The notes under the pieces are model-generated. The model was not told the DNA's origin. It made no database searches and saw only the letters and a list, made by a program, of their open reading frames with translations. From Oceanibaculum indicum P24 (lineage in GTDB: Bacteria > Pseudomonadota > Alphaproteobacteria > Oceanibaculales > Oceanibaculaceae): a stretch of 64,000 nt of DNA. Below, piece after piece: positions 17,135-25,688 of the stretch. The translations under genes and the position numbers were made by a program. The stretch's first letter is position 1. Each line of letters starts with the position of its first letter. The stretch lies in assembly GCF_000299935.1 (NCBI RefSeq), contig NZ_AMRL01000006.1:1-64000 (forward strand). Direction: 5' to 3'.

Positions 17135-17623
17135 CTAGTCGGCGCGCCGGTTCCGGCCGCCATGCGGCACCTGCCGGCGCCGGCGGTCCGGCCCGAAATA
17201 GGTGCCGGCATTCACGAAGGAGCGCGGCCGCGCGATCACCGACACCAGCCGGCGATACAGCGAATCCACGGTAAACGGCTTGGCGAGGAATTCGGTGACG
17301 CCCCGGTCGCGGGCCTCGATCACATATTCCGGCTCAGAATTTGCGGTCAGCATGATGATCGGCAGCATGCGGTTCGGCGAATGCATGGTATTGCGTACCG
17401 TGTCGATCAGTTCGATGCCGGACAGCGGCTCCACGATCCATTCGGTGATCATCACATCCACCTCGCCGGCCTTGATGACGGCCAGCGCCTTGTTGCTGTC
17501 GGTAACCTTGCGGATGGCGATGGCGCCCAGCATCCGCAATATGTCGTACAGCAATTCTGTGGACAGCGGGTTCGGGTCCACGATCAGGAACCGGATCTGG
17601 CTGAAATCAATCTTTTCCGACAA
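17135..17623 (-). CDS. Response regulator with degenerate receiver domain (Asp to Glu) and C-terminal GPDRRRR motif
   Basis: A 162-residue single receiver domain. The acidic pocket is reduced to one Asp (FLIVDPNP). The phosphoacceptor position, Asp in the usual ITDW segment, is Glu (MITEWIVEPLSG). The switch Thr (IMLTANSE) and the Lys (FLAKPF) are kept. The tail ends FGPDRRRRQVPHGG, a motif I have seen in small alphaproteobacterial receivers of unknown output. Glu could mimic the phosphorylated state or make the domain silent. The start codon appears to be TTG with a weak upstream site. Confidence 0.8.
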   Translation of the reverse strand: MSEKIDFSQIRFLIVDPNPLSTELLYDILRMLGAIAIRKVTDSNKALAVIKAGEVDVMITEWIVEPLSGIELIDTVRNTMHSPNRMLPIIMLTANSEPEYVIEARDRGVTEFLAKPFTVDSLYRRLVSVIARPRSFVNAGTYFGPDRRRRQVPHGGRNRRAD

Positions 17624-17703
17624 ACCGACACCACATTCTGCAACGTTTTCCGAAGGCCACGCTTCGCGGGCCGGCCGTTAGATAAACAAAGAATGATAAA
17701 TTT

Positions 17704-18333
17704 TTAATTAAAAGTGCAAGCGGGCAATTTTACCAGCACCAGATGAAAGATATGCCAGCGCTTGGATTTGCCCAGCGCAGTGGTGCCGTCTTCGACGGTC
17801 TCATCCAGCTTTTCGACCTGGAATCCGGCGCACAGTCTCTCGATGGCGGCGCGGTCATGGATGGTGATGCCGCGTCCGGCCCAATCGTCCTGCGGGCCAT
17901 AGAGCTGCCCGGCGAACCGTCCGCCGGGACGAATTGCCGCAGTGAGCCGCCCCCAGAGGGCGGGGAAATCCTCCGGCGAACACAGGGGCAGGGAGAAGCT
18001 GGCATTCACCAGATCACAGGCCGGCGGCTGGAAATCCTCGAACTGTTCGACGCGCGCTTCCAGCAGCGCGCTTTTGGGCAGGTCGGGCCTGGCCAGCAGC
18101 CGGTCGATGGCTTCCGGCGTCGCATCGATCGCCAGCACCTTCCAGCCGCGGCGTAGAAGCTCCACCGTGTCGCGCCCGTCGCCGCAGCCGAGATCGAGCG
18201 CGAAAGGCGGCGGGACGTTCGGGGAAGGAACGCCCTCCGCTGCAAAGCGGTCGAGGGCGTGCAGCAAGGTCGGGCGGGGCGGCTTGGCGGCCACCGCATC
18301 GTAGTAGCGGCCCCAGCGCTCCCCGTCCGACAT
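17704..18333 (-). CDS. Class I SAM-dependent methyltransferase
   Basis: A 209-residue methyltransferase with SAM-binding motif FALDLGCGDGRDTVELLRRG (about 43-62) and motif II AIDATPEAID. The segment VNASFSLPLCSPEDFPALW and the layout are reminiscent of TehB-like and thiopurine-type methyltransferases, but the substrate is unknown. It lies 80 AT-rich bases upstream of the response-regulator gene's start, with the M20 peptidase gene 10 bases on its other side; it may be read with the peptidase. Confidence 0.8.
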   Translation of the reverse strand: MSDGERWGRYYDAVAAKPPRPTLLHALDRFAAEGVPSPNVPPPFALDLGCGDGRDTVELLRRGWKVLAIDATPEAIDRLLARPDLPKSALLEARVEQFEDFQPPACDLVNASFSLPLCSPEDFPALWGRLTAAIRPGGRFAGQLYGPQDDWAGRGITIHDRAAIERLCAGFQVEKLDETVEDGTTALGKSKRWHIFHLVLVKLPACTFN

Positions 18334-18343
18334 GCCTGCTCCG

Positions 18344-19492
18344 TTACTCCAGGGTTTCGAACAGCCGCAGCATCAGCTTGGCGCGCGGCTCGAAGGAGGA
18401 ATAATAGGCCTGCTCATAATCCGTGTGCGCGCCGCGCCCGTCGACGCCCAGCCCGTCCAGCGTCGGCACGCCGACGGCGGCGGTGAAATTGCCGTCGCTG
18501 CCACCGCCGGTGATCTTCACATCCTCGAGCTCGAAGCCGATCTCGGCGGCCAGCGCCTTGGCGTGGTCGAACAGCTTCGTGATGCCCTCATCCTTCACAT
18601 AGGGCGGGCGGTTGATGCCGCCGGTGATGGTCACCTTCACATCGGGGTCGAAAGCGGTGAAGCCGAGAATCTTCTTCGTCATCTCCTCGGCCAGCTCCGG
18701 CGTCGGCACGCGCATGTCCACCTCGGCGGTGCAGAATTGCGGCACCACATTCACGCCGGTGCCGCCGTTGACCAGTCCGACATTGCAGGTCACGCCGGTC
18801 TCGTAATTGGTCAGCTCCTCGAAGCGGATGATCTGCTTCGCCATCTCGCGGATGGCGCTGCGGCCGTCCTGGTGCTGCGCGCCGGCATGGGCGGGGCGGC
18901 CCTCGCATTTCACGTCGAAATGCAGCACGCCCTTGCGCGAGGTGACGATCTTGCCGCCATCGCGGGCCGGTTCGGTGACCAGCACATATTTGTTCTTTAG
19001 CGCCATCTGCTCGATCATCTTCTGCGAGGTCGGGCTGCCGACCTCCTCTTCCGGGACGAACATGAAGGTGATCGGCAGCTTGGTCTGCTTGCCGCTGCGC
19101 ACCAGGTGGCGATAGGCGTAATAGGCGAGATAGGCACCGCCCTTCATGTCGTAGATGCCGGGGCCGAACACCTTGTCGCCGTCCTGCTTGAAGGGCAGCA
19201 CATCCTTGATGAAGCCCATCGGATGCACGGTGTCGATATGGCTCAGCACCAGGATGCCGGGGCCATCGCCGCCCCATGGCGTGCGGGCGGTCAGGATATC
19301 GGCCCAGCCATCGCGGCCCGGCGTGCGCTCGATGGTGGCGCCGATGGCGCGCATGTCGGCCTCGACCTGGTCGGCCATGCGGTTCACCGCGGCGGCATCG
19401 TGCGACGGGCTTTCGATTTCGACCCAGCGGCGGATGCCTTCCAGGATTTCCTCGGCATCGATCCGGGGCTGGTTGGAGGCGAGATCGTTCAT
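18344..19492 (-). CDS. M20 family metallopeptidase (glutamate carboxypeptidase-like)
   Basis: A 382-residue zinc-dependent hydrolase. Metal ligands and the catalytic acid can be seen in VLSHIDTVHP, YDMKGG, PEEEVGS and AHAGAQHQ-type segments. The family includes carboxypeptidase G2, aminoacylases and succinyl-diaminopimelate desuccinylase; the absence of a signal peptide suggests cytoplasmic action on acylated or peptide-linked amino acids. A dimerisation domain occupies about 180-300. The start has AAGGGAAAACGCC upstream. It is divergently transcribed from the ICL/PEP-mutase gene. Confidence 0.87.
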   Translation of the reverse strand: MNDLASNQPRIDAEEILEGIRRWVEIESPSHDAAAVNRMADQVEADMRAIGATIERTPGRDGWADILTARTPWGGDGPGILVLSHIDTVHPMGFIKDVLPFKQDGDKVFGPGIYDMKGGAYLAYYAYRHLVRSGKQTKLPITFMFVPEEEVGSPTSQKMIEQMALKNKYVLVTEPARDGGKIVTSRKGVLHFDVKCEGRPAHAGAQHQDGRSAIREMAKQIIRFEELTNYETGVTCNVGLVNGGTGVNVVPQFCTAEVDMRVPTPELAEEMTKKILGFTAFDPDVKVTITGGINRPPYVKDEGITKLFDHAKALAAEIGFELEDVKITGGGSDGNFTAAVGVPTLDGLGVDGRGAHTDYEQAYYSSFEPRAKLMLRLFETLE

Positions 19493-19662
19493 GGCGTTTT
19501 CCCTTGGATTCGGATGGGGCTTCGGATGATTCCAAAAGCATTAGCGCGAGGATTTGTCATCGCCAATGACAAAACGCCCCGCCGGCTGGTGGTAAAGCCC
19601 TATTGCGCAGCTGCCGGCTTCGGCGCTACCTAGGCTTTTTGCTCGACATGCTGGAGGAGGCC

Positions 19663-20586
19663 ATGCGCCGCACCACCCGGTTTCGCCGCCTGATCGAGGC
19701 GCCGGAATTGCTGCTTTTGCCCGGTGTCCATGACGCGCTGGGCGCGCGCATCGCGGAGAAGCTGGGATTCGAGGCGATCACCAGCGGCGGCTATAGTGCT
19801 ACCGCAACGCTGCTCGGCCGCCCGGACACTTCGCAGCTGACCGCGACCGAGATGGCGGATTACTACGCCCGCCTCTGCGATTCGACCGATCTGCCGGTCT
19901 TCGCCGATGCCGATACCGGCTATGGCAATGTCACCAATACCGGCCGCACGGTGAAGGCCTATGAGCGTGCCGGTGTCGCCGGCCTGTTCATCGAGGATCA
20001 GGTGTTCCCGAAGCGCTGCGGCCACATGGCCGGCAAGGATGTAGTGCCGCTGGAGGAATTCCTCGGCAAGCTGAAGGCGGCGCTGGATGCGCGCACCGAC
20101 CCGGACCTCGTCATCATGGCGCGCACCGACGCGCTCGCCGTCCATGGCATCGACGAGGCCATCGAGCGTGCCCAGGCAGCGCGTGAGGCCGGCGCCGACC
20201 TGCTGTTCGTCGAGGCGCCGGAGAACCAGGACCAGATGCGCCGTATCTGCGCGGAGATCGACGGGCCGTGCCTCGCCAACAATCTGGATGGCGGGCTGTC
20301 GCCGGTGCTGGAGGCCGGGCTGCTGCAGGAAATTGGCTATGCCACGGTCGCCTTCCCGACGGCGGCGACCTATGCGGTGGCCCATGCGCTGGAGACGGTG
20401 CTGGGCGAAATCCGCAAGACCAGTGTGGCGACCGCGCTGTATGACCGGATGTACAGCTTCGAGACTTTCAACGAACTGGTTGGCCTCGGCGATCTGCGCC
20501 GCAGGGAGGCCGGCTATCAGGATTCCGCCCGCGACCTGCTGGCCCGGCGCAAGGCCGCCGGCGGCAAGAACCGGGCGGCGGAATAA
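19663..20586 (+). CDS. Isocitrate lyase/PEP mutase family protein
   Basis: A 307-residue TIM-barrel enzyme. The metal-binding segment DADTGYGN, the loop motif KRCGHMAGK and the RTDA motif place it in the ICL/PEP mutase superfamily, which includes 2-methylisocitrate lyase and oxaloacetate decarboxylase. It cleaves or rearranges C-C or P-C bonds of small carboxylates. The start at 19663 has GGAGGAGG upstream. A TRAP transporter operon begins 31 bases downstream, so the imported substrate may be a carboxylic acid acted on by this enzyme (inference). Confidence 0.85.
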   Translation: MRRTTRFRRLIEAPELLLLPGVHDALGARIAEKLGFEAITSGGYSATATLLGRPDTSQLTATEMADYYARLCDSTDLPVFADADTGYGNVTNTGRTVKAYERAGVAGLFIEDQVFPKRCGHMAGKDVVPLEEFLGKLKAALDARTDPDLVIMARTDALAVHGIDEAIERAQAAREAGADLLFVEAPENQDQMRRICAEIDGPCLANNLDGGLSPVLEAGLLQEIGYATVAFPTAATYAVAHALETVLGEIRKTSVATALYDRMYSFETFNELVGLGDLRRREAGYQDSARDLLARRKAAGGKNRAAE

Positions 20587-20617
20587 GCGTCACGACAACA
20601 AAGGAGGGACTCCCATC

Positions 20618-21619
20618 ATGAAGATTACCCGTTACGCGGCGCTGGCCCTGCTGGCCGGCGGCATCGCCCTGGCCGGCCCCTTGGCTAGCCCGGTTCAGGC
20701 GCAGGAGAAGATGCGCGTCAGCCATCAGCTTCCGCCGGCACACCATATCGCCAAGCTGGTCGAGAACTGGGCGGCCGATATCGAGAAGCGCTCGGGCGGC
20801 AAGATCGATGTCGAGGTGCTGGGCTCGGCCCAGGCCTTCAAGCCGGACCAGAACCATCCGGCGGTCGCGCGCGGCCAGGTCGAGGCGGCGATGGCGGTGA
20901 ACTTCCAGTGGGGCAACACGATCCCGGAAATGAACGTCGTGACCATCCCCTACTTCATGACCGACCTTGAGCGCATCAAGAAGTTCCCCGGCTCCGAGGC
21001 AGCGAAGCTGCTGGAAGGCAAGCTGATGGAGAAGGGCGTGCGCAATGTCGCCTGGCTCTACACCACGCGGCAGTCGATCTTCACCTCCTCAGGCAAGCCG
21101 CTGGTGAAGCTGGACGATTTCAAGGGGGTGAAGATCCGCGGCCTGAACAAGCTGGTCGATGCCGGCCTGGTGGCGGCGGGTGCGGCGCCCGCCTCGATGC
21201 CGGGTTCCGAGGTCTATCAGGCGCTGCAGACCAAGGTGATCGACGCCGGCCTGACCGACGTGTCGGCGGCCTATAGCCGGAAATATTTCGAGGTGCAGGA
21301 ATTCGGCACGGTGGCGCCGTTCTTCACCGTCTATTTCCATATCTATGTGAACCCGAAATGGTTCGACGGCCTGTCGCCTGACCTGCAGAAGGCGGTGCTG
21401 GAAGCCTCGGCCCAGGCGGAGCAGGATTCCATCGGCGTGACCGAGAAGACCGCAGAGGATTCTATCGCCGCGCTGAAGGAAAAGGGCATGAAGTTGCATA
21501 TCCAGTCGGCTGAGGAGGTGAAGACCTTCACCGCCACCATGCAGCCGCCGGTCATGGAGGCCTTCAAGGCGTCATCTCCAGATGCCGGCAAGCTGATCGA
21601 CCTCGTCAACAAGCTCTGA
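20618..21619 (+). CDS. TRAP transporter substrate-binding protein (DctP family)
   Basis: A 333-residue periplasmic protein with signal peptide (cleavage near SPVQAQ, residue 28). DctP-family features include HQLPPAHHIAKLVENWA, GVKIRGLNKLVDAGLVAAGA and a conserved Arg in KIRG that binds the substrate carboxylate. The start has a strong AAAGGAGGGA site. Longer open frame upstream belongs to the overlapping frame of the preceding gene. It is the first gene of dctP-dctQ-dctM. Confidence 0.92.
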   Translation: MKITRYAALALLAGGIALAGPLASPVQAQEKMRVSHQLPPAHHIAKLVENWAADIEKRSGGKIDVEVLGSAQAFKPDQNHPAVARGQVEAAMAVNFQWGNTIPEMNVVTIPYFMTDLERIKKFPGSEAAKLLEGKLMEKGVRNVAWLYTTRQSIFTSSGKPLVKLDDFKGVKIRGLNKLVDAGLVAAGAAPASMPGSEVYQALQTKVIDAGLTDVSAAYSRKYFEVQEFGTVAPFFTVYFHIYVNPKWFDGLSPDLQKAVLEASAQAEQDSIGVTEKTAEDSIAALKEKGMKLHIQSAEEVKTFTATMQPPVMEAFKASSPDAGKLIDLVNKL

Positions 21620-21629
21620 GCGTCACCGG

Positions 21630-21660
21630 ACGGCCCCGCCCGATGCGAGCGCGGGGCCGT
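21630..21660 (+). promoter_or_regulatory. Stem-loop between TRAP binding-protein and permease genes
   Basis: ACGGCCCCGC (21630-21639) and GCGGGGCCGT (21651-21660) form a perfect 10-bp stem with an 11-base loop, 11 bases after the dctP-type stop. There is no direct U tract, so it is more likely an mRNA-stabilising or weak attenuating hairpin that favours the binding protein over the permeases. Confidence 0.6.
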
Positions 21661-21683
21661 GCCGGAATGCGAGGTTTTTCTTA

Positions 21684-22211
21684 ATGAAATCCATCCTTGT
21701 CCTGCTGGAGCGCGTGGTCGGCGTGCTGTCCGCGCTGGCCACCGCGCTGGCGGCGCTGCTGATGCTGGCGATCACCGGCATCGTCGGTTATGGCGTCGCC
21801 ATGCGCTACCTGTTCAACCAGCCGCAGGTCTGGAGCGACGAGCTGGCCAGCTATCTCATCGTGCTGGTCGTCATGCTGGCGATTGCCGAGGTGCTGCGCC
21901 GGGGTGAGCATATTTCCATCGACCTTCTGGTGGAGCGGCTGGGTGCACGCGTCCGCTACTGGGTGGATGTCGCGGGCATGGTGTCGGTGATCGTGGTGGC
22001 CGGCGTGCTGATCGTCTCCGGCTGGGACATGACGGCCTTTTCCGCCGATATGGGCATCCGTTCTACTGGCTATCTGGCGATGCCGATGTGGCTGCCGCAG
22101 GCCACCCTGCCGCTGGGCTTCGCACTGCTGGGCCTGGCCGCGCTGAACCGGCTGCTGCGCTTGCTGACGGGACTTGAGGCTCCCCGCGAGACGGGTGGGC
22201 ATAAATCATGA
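21684..22211 (+). CDS. TRAP transporter small permease (DctQ family)
   Basis: A 175-residue membrane protein with four predicted helices and the conserved segment NQPQVWSDELASYLIVLVVM after helix 1-2, typical of DctQ. It partners the large permease encoded next. The start has GAGGTTTTTCTTA upstream. Its stop overlaps the next start (ATGA), which indicates translational coupling. Confidence 0.92.
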   Translation: MKSILVLLERVVGVLSALATALAALLMLAITGIVGYGVAMRYLFNQPQVWSDELASYLIVLVVMLAIAEVLRRGEHISIDLLVERLGARVRYWVDVAGMVSVIVVAGVLIVSGWDMTAFSADMGIRSTGYLAMPMWLPQATLPLGFALLGLAALNRLLRLLTGLEAPRETGGHKS

Positions 22212-23494
22212 CGCTGGCCTGGATTCTGATCGGCCTGCTGGCAGTGCTGCTGACCGGCATTCCCCTGTTTGCCGGCATGTCGCTGGCGTCCATCGGCCTG
22301 TTGCTGGCTGTCGAGGGCCGGGTAGCCGGTCTGGCGGACGAGGTGTTCGCCAAGCTGTCGAATTATCTGCTGGTGGCGATCCCGCTGTTCGCCTTCATGG
22401 CGCATGTGATGATCAAGGCCCGCGTGGTGGACGATCTCTATGCGCTGGCGCATACGCTGGTGCGGCATTGGCCGGGCGGTCTGGGTGTCGCCACCGTCAT
22501 GGCCTGCACCATCTTCGCCGCGATCAGCGGTTCCTCCGTCGCCACCGCGCTGACCATCGGCACGGCGGCGATCCCGCAGATGCTGCGCTATGGCTACAAG
22601 CCGCATGCTGCCTATGGCGTGCTGGCCGCCGGCGGCACGCTGGGCATCCTGATCCCGCCATCGGGGCCGATGGTGCTCTATGGCGTCGTCTCTGATACCT
22701 CCATCGGCGCGCTGTTCGTCGCCGGCATCATTCCCGGCGCACTGATGGCGCTGCTGTTCTCGCTCTATTGCGTGCTGCACAGCCTGCTGACCCGGCAGAC
22801 CGAGCGTCCGCCGCGCGCCAGCTGGTCCGAGGTCTGGCCGAGCCTGAAACGCGGCTTCTGGGCGCTGCTGCTGCCCCCCATCGTGCTGGGCGGCATGTAT
22901 GCCGGCGTGTTCACCGCGACCGAGGCGGCCGCCGTCGGCGCCATCGCTGCGATCCTGATCGCGCGCTTCGCCTATGGGAGGCTCAGCCTTGCCGACCTGT
23001 ACGACGCGGCACGCGATTCGGTTGGCACCACCGGCATGCTGTTCATGATCCTGGCGGCGGCCGCCATGTTCGGCCATGTCATCTCCGTCCTGGGGCTGCC
23101 GCGCCAGCTGGTGGAGATCACCACGGCGCTGGGCATCGGGCCGATCACCTTCATGCTGGCGGTGATGGCGCTGATCTTCCTGCTGGGCATGTTCCTGGAG
23201 ACCATCTCCATCATCCTCATCACCACGCCCATCGTGCTGCCGGTGATGCTGCTGCTGGAGATCAATCCGGTCTGGTACGGCGTGCTGCTGACGATCAATC
23301 TGGAACTGGCGCTGATCACCCCGCCCGTGGGCATGAACCTGTTCGTCATCAAAGGCATCACCGGCGGGGCCATGGGCCCCATCGTGCGCGGCGTGCTGCC
23401 CTATGTCGCGATCATGCTGGCGACGCTGTTCCTGGTGCTGTTCTTCCCGGAACTGGCGCTGTGGCTGCCCTCCACCATGGCGCTGGGGCGGTAA
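22208..23494 (+). CDS. TRAP transporter large permease (DctM family)
   Basis: A 428-residue membrane protein with about 12 helices. DctM motifs include FAAISGSSVATALTIG, GYKPHAAYGVLAAGGTLGILIPPSGPM and a C-terminal LITPPVGMNLFVIKG. It forms the ion-coupled translocation channel with the DctQ-type subunit. It closes the operon; the sigma-factor gene starts 100 bases later. Confidence 0.95.
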   Translation: MTLAWILIGLLAVLLTGIPLFAGMSLASIGLLLAVEGRVAGLADEVFAKLSNYLLVAIPLFAFMAHVMIKARVVDDLYALAHTLVRHWPGGLGVATVMACTIFAAISGSSVATALTIGTAAIPQMLRYGYKPHAAYGVLAAGGTLGILIPPSGPMVLYGVVSDTSIGALFVAGIIPGALMALLFSLYCVLHSLLTRQTERPPRASWSEVWPSLKRGFWALLLPPIVLGGMYAGVFTATEAAAVGAIAAILIARFAYGRLSLADLYDAARDSVGTTGMLFMILAAAAMFGHVISVLGLPRQLVEITTALGIGPITFMLAVMALIFLLGMFLETISIILITTPIVLPVMLLLEINPVWYGVLLTINLELALITPPVGMNLFVIKGITGGAMGPIVRGVLPYVAIMLATLFLVLFFPELALWLPSTMALGR

Positions 23495-23595
23495 TCGGGA
23501 ATATTCCGGCGGGTTCTGCGTCCATACGGGTGATTGCCACTTTTTCGGCAGATTTGCGCCGTCCTCCGGGCTTAGTTGCCGCCCAGCCTTACGGC

Positions 23596-24135
23596 ATGAA
23601 AGGCTGGATGGAGAATGCCCGGAAAAAGGGCGTTGGCGGGCCGGAGCTTGCGGAACATGTCCGCAGCCTCAGGCGTTATGCCATTGCCCTGACCGGCGAT
23701 GCGTCCGAGGCCGATGATCTGGTGCAGGAAAGCCTCGTGCGGGCCCTGGCCCGGATCAAGGAGGGCGCGGAAGTGCGGAATGCACGAACCTACCTGTTCA
23801 GCATCCTGCACAATCTGCGCGTCGATCTGCTGGCGCGGCGCACCCGGCGCGGTACGGCACTGCCGCTGGAGGCTGTGGAACACCGGCTGTCACGACCGGC
23901 GGAGCAGCCCTCCCGGCTGCGCCATGCGGAGCTGGCCCTGGCCATCGACGCGCTGCCGGAGCAGCAGCGTGCGGTGTTGTTGCTGGTGGCGCTGGAAGGC
24001 GCCAGCTATCAGGAGGTGGCGGAGATACTGAGCATCCCGCCGGGCACCGTCATGTCGCGCCTCAGCCGCGCTCGCAAGGCGCTGCGTGCCCTGATGGAGG
24101 AAAGTGCGGTCACCAATCTGCGCAGGATGACGTGA
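23596..24135 (+). CDS. ECF-type RNA polymerase sigma factor
   Basis: A 179-residue sigma-70 family protein. Region 2 reads YAIALTGDASEADDLVQESLVRALARI with YLFSILHNLRVD; region 4 reads LPEQQRAVLLLVALEGASYQEVAEILSIPPGTVMSRLSRAR. It directs RNA polymerase to stress-type promoters. The downstream anti-sigma gene starts inside its stop codon (TGATG), so the two are co-translated. An ATG four codons later (23608), preceded by AAAGGCTGG, is an alternative start. Its promoter target cannot be read from the window. Confidence 0.9.
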   Translation: MKGWMENARKKGVGGPELAEHVRSLRRYAIALTGDASEADDLVQESLVRALARIKEGAEVRNARTYLFSILHNLRVDLLARRTRRGTALPLEAVEHRLSRPAEQPSRLRHAELALAIDALPEQQRAVLLLVALEGASYQEVAEILSIPPGTVMSRLSRARKALRALMEESAVTNLRRMT

Positions 24136-25127
24136 TGAAGAACAAGGACACCGCAAGCAATACGACGCCGCTGATCACCGAGGCGATGCTGCTGGCCTAT
24201 GTCGATGGCAGCCTGGCCGAGGCGCAGCGAGATGCCGTCGAGGCACGCCTTGAGCGCGACCCGGAGATGGCGGCGAAGGTGGAAGCCTATCGCGCGCAGA
24301 CCCGCGCGCTACACGATCTTTTTGATCGTCATCTGGCCGACCCGCTGGACCCGGTCATCGCCGGCCTGGAATCGGAACTGCGGAAGGCCGAACCTGCTCA
24401 GGCTGTGCCTCCTCAGGCCATCAGGCCGGAACGGCGCTTCAGCAATTGGCGTCCGATGGCCCTTGCGGCATCCGTGGCGCTGGTCGCGTTCGTCGGCGGG
24501 TTCGGCCTGGCCGAATATCGTGGTCACGCGCCGGTGGCGCCGGTCGCCTCCTCGCTGCAACAAGCGCCGATGGCTGAAAAGGTGGCGGAAAAGACCGCCG
24601 CTGGAATCATGCCGGCGGGCGGGGCAGCGCTGGTTGCCCCCGCCGGCTTCCAGCCGCCCGATTTCTCCGGCCTTGGCCTGCGGCTCTCCGGCGAGCGGCA
24701 GCTCGGCAAGGCAGCGTCGGCGGTGACCCATCTCACCTATGAGCGGCCGGACGGAAGGTGGGTCAGCCTCTATGTCGGTGCGACGGATGGCGGCGAGGCG
24801 CCGCTGCGGGCGATCTATCCGGATGGGCGCGCCGTGCTCTCCTGGCGCAAGGGCGGGTTTGCCTACAACCTTGTCGGCACCATTGGCCGTGACGCGATGA
24901 TGGCGATTGCCACGACGCTCGACGATGCCACCGCAGCCGCCTTTCGCGCGCCGATTGCGCCCAAGGCTGTGCCTGGCCCGGCCACGGGCCTGCGTCCGGC
25001 GACCCCGCCCGAGGCGCTGCAGCCGCCCTCCATTCCGGCAGCCCCCGCCATCGCCCCCAACCCGGCGAACCGTCCGGATGGCGCGGATGGACAGGCCCCC
25101 CGCGCACGAGAGGCGGGCGCGGCATAA
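24135..25127 (+). CDS. Membrane anti-sigma factor
   Basis: A 330-residue protein with an N-terminal anti-sigma domain (MLLAYVDGSLAEAQRDAVEARLERDPEMAAKVEAYR split over residues about 18-55), one membrane helix (about 107-124) and a large periplasmic part with Pro/Ala-rich linkers. The zinc-binding His-x3-Cys-x2-Cys motif of ZAS anti-sigma factors is absent. It would hold the ECF factor inactive at the membrane until a signal releases it. A GTG one codon upstream is an alternative start. Confidence 0.83.
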   Translation: MKNKDTASNTTPLITEAMLLAYVDGSLAEAQRDAVEARLERDPEMAAKVEAYRAQTRALHDLFDRHLADPLDPVIAGLESELRKAEPAQAVPPQAIRPERRFSNWRPMALAASVALVAFVGGFGLAEYRGHAPVAPVASSLQQAPMAEKVAEKTAAGIMPAGGAALVAPAGFQPPDFSGLGLRLSGERQLGKAASAVTHLTYERPDGRWVSLYVGATDGGEAPLRAIYPDGRAVLSWRKGGFAYNLVGTIGRDAMMAIATTLDDATAAAFRAPIAPKAVPGPATGLRPATPPEALQPPSIPAAPAIAPNPANRPDGADGQAPRAREAGAA

Positions 25128-25236
25128 GAGTTTGCCGAACGATGGAATATCGATGGCCTGCCATCGTCCATGAAGCCGAAGGCGAATTCCGTAACGCCTT
25201 CTTGTGAGCCTCCCTGATGGTTCCTGTTGACCTTGA

Positions 25237-25267
25237 AGCCCCGCCTGATGGCGGGGCTCTTTTTTTT
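25237..25267 (+). terminator. Rho-independent terminator after sigma/anti-sigma operon
   Basis: AGCCCCGCC (25237-25245) and GGCGGGGCT (25250-25258) form a perfect 9-bp stem with a TGAT loop, followed by eight T residues (25260-25267). It lies 110 bases after the anti-sigma stop. Confidence 0.92.
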
Positions 25268-25377
25268 GGAATATCCAGCGGGATGGGGCGTCTGTGTTTT
25301 CGGGAATGCCGTTCGGCTTCGGGCGCCAAAGCCCGCAGGGCCTGAGCTTAGCGTTCCGAACAGACAAGGAGGAGACA

Positions 25378-25578
25378 ATGACGTTCCAATGGAAACAAGT
25401 GGTTGCCCCTGCCTTCGCGGCCTTTCTTCTGCTTGGCGCGGCAGCCTGTGACGATGGTGGCGCGCCGCAGCAGGGCCAGCCCCAGCAGGACCAGGGTCAG
25501 CAGGGCCTGACGCCGCCTAGTGGTGGTTCGGGCGGTGGTGCTGGCGGAAGCACCGGGGGCACTTCTGGCGGCGGTTGA
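25378..25578 (+). CDS. Small Gln/Gly-rich lipoprotein-like secreted protein
   Basis: A 66-residue protein. A signal sequence (about 1-25) ends in LLLGAAAC; the Cys could be lipidated, although the usual Leu at -3 is Ala. The rest is low complexity: DDGGAPQQGQPQQDQGQQG followed by a Gly/Ser/Thr tail. The start follows a strong AAGGAGGAGACA site and the gene has a terminator before it and a hairpin after it, so it is likely a real, separately expressed gene. Function unknown. Confidence 0.7.
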   Translation: MTFQWKQVVAPAFAAFLLLGAAACDDGGAPQQGQPQQDQGQQGLTPPSGGSGGGAGGSTGGTSGGG

Positions 25579-25600
25579 CGCCCTGCCACGCCATCGTTTC

Positions 25601-25631
25601 CGGATGACGGGGCCAGGGGGCCCGTCATCCG
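25601..25631 (+). promoter_or_regulatory. Perfect 11-bp hairpin between two small envelope genes
   Basis: CGGATGACGGG (25601-25611) pairs with CCCGTCATCCG (25621-25631) around a 9-base GC loop. No T run follows, so it may be a weak terminator or an mRNA-stabilising structure for the small lipoprotein message. Confidence 0.6.
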
Positions 25632-25688
25632 ATGATTCCAGGCGGTCGATTCCACGCCGAAGGATTCAATAATTCAGGAGATTTCCCG

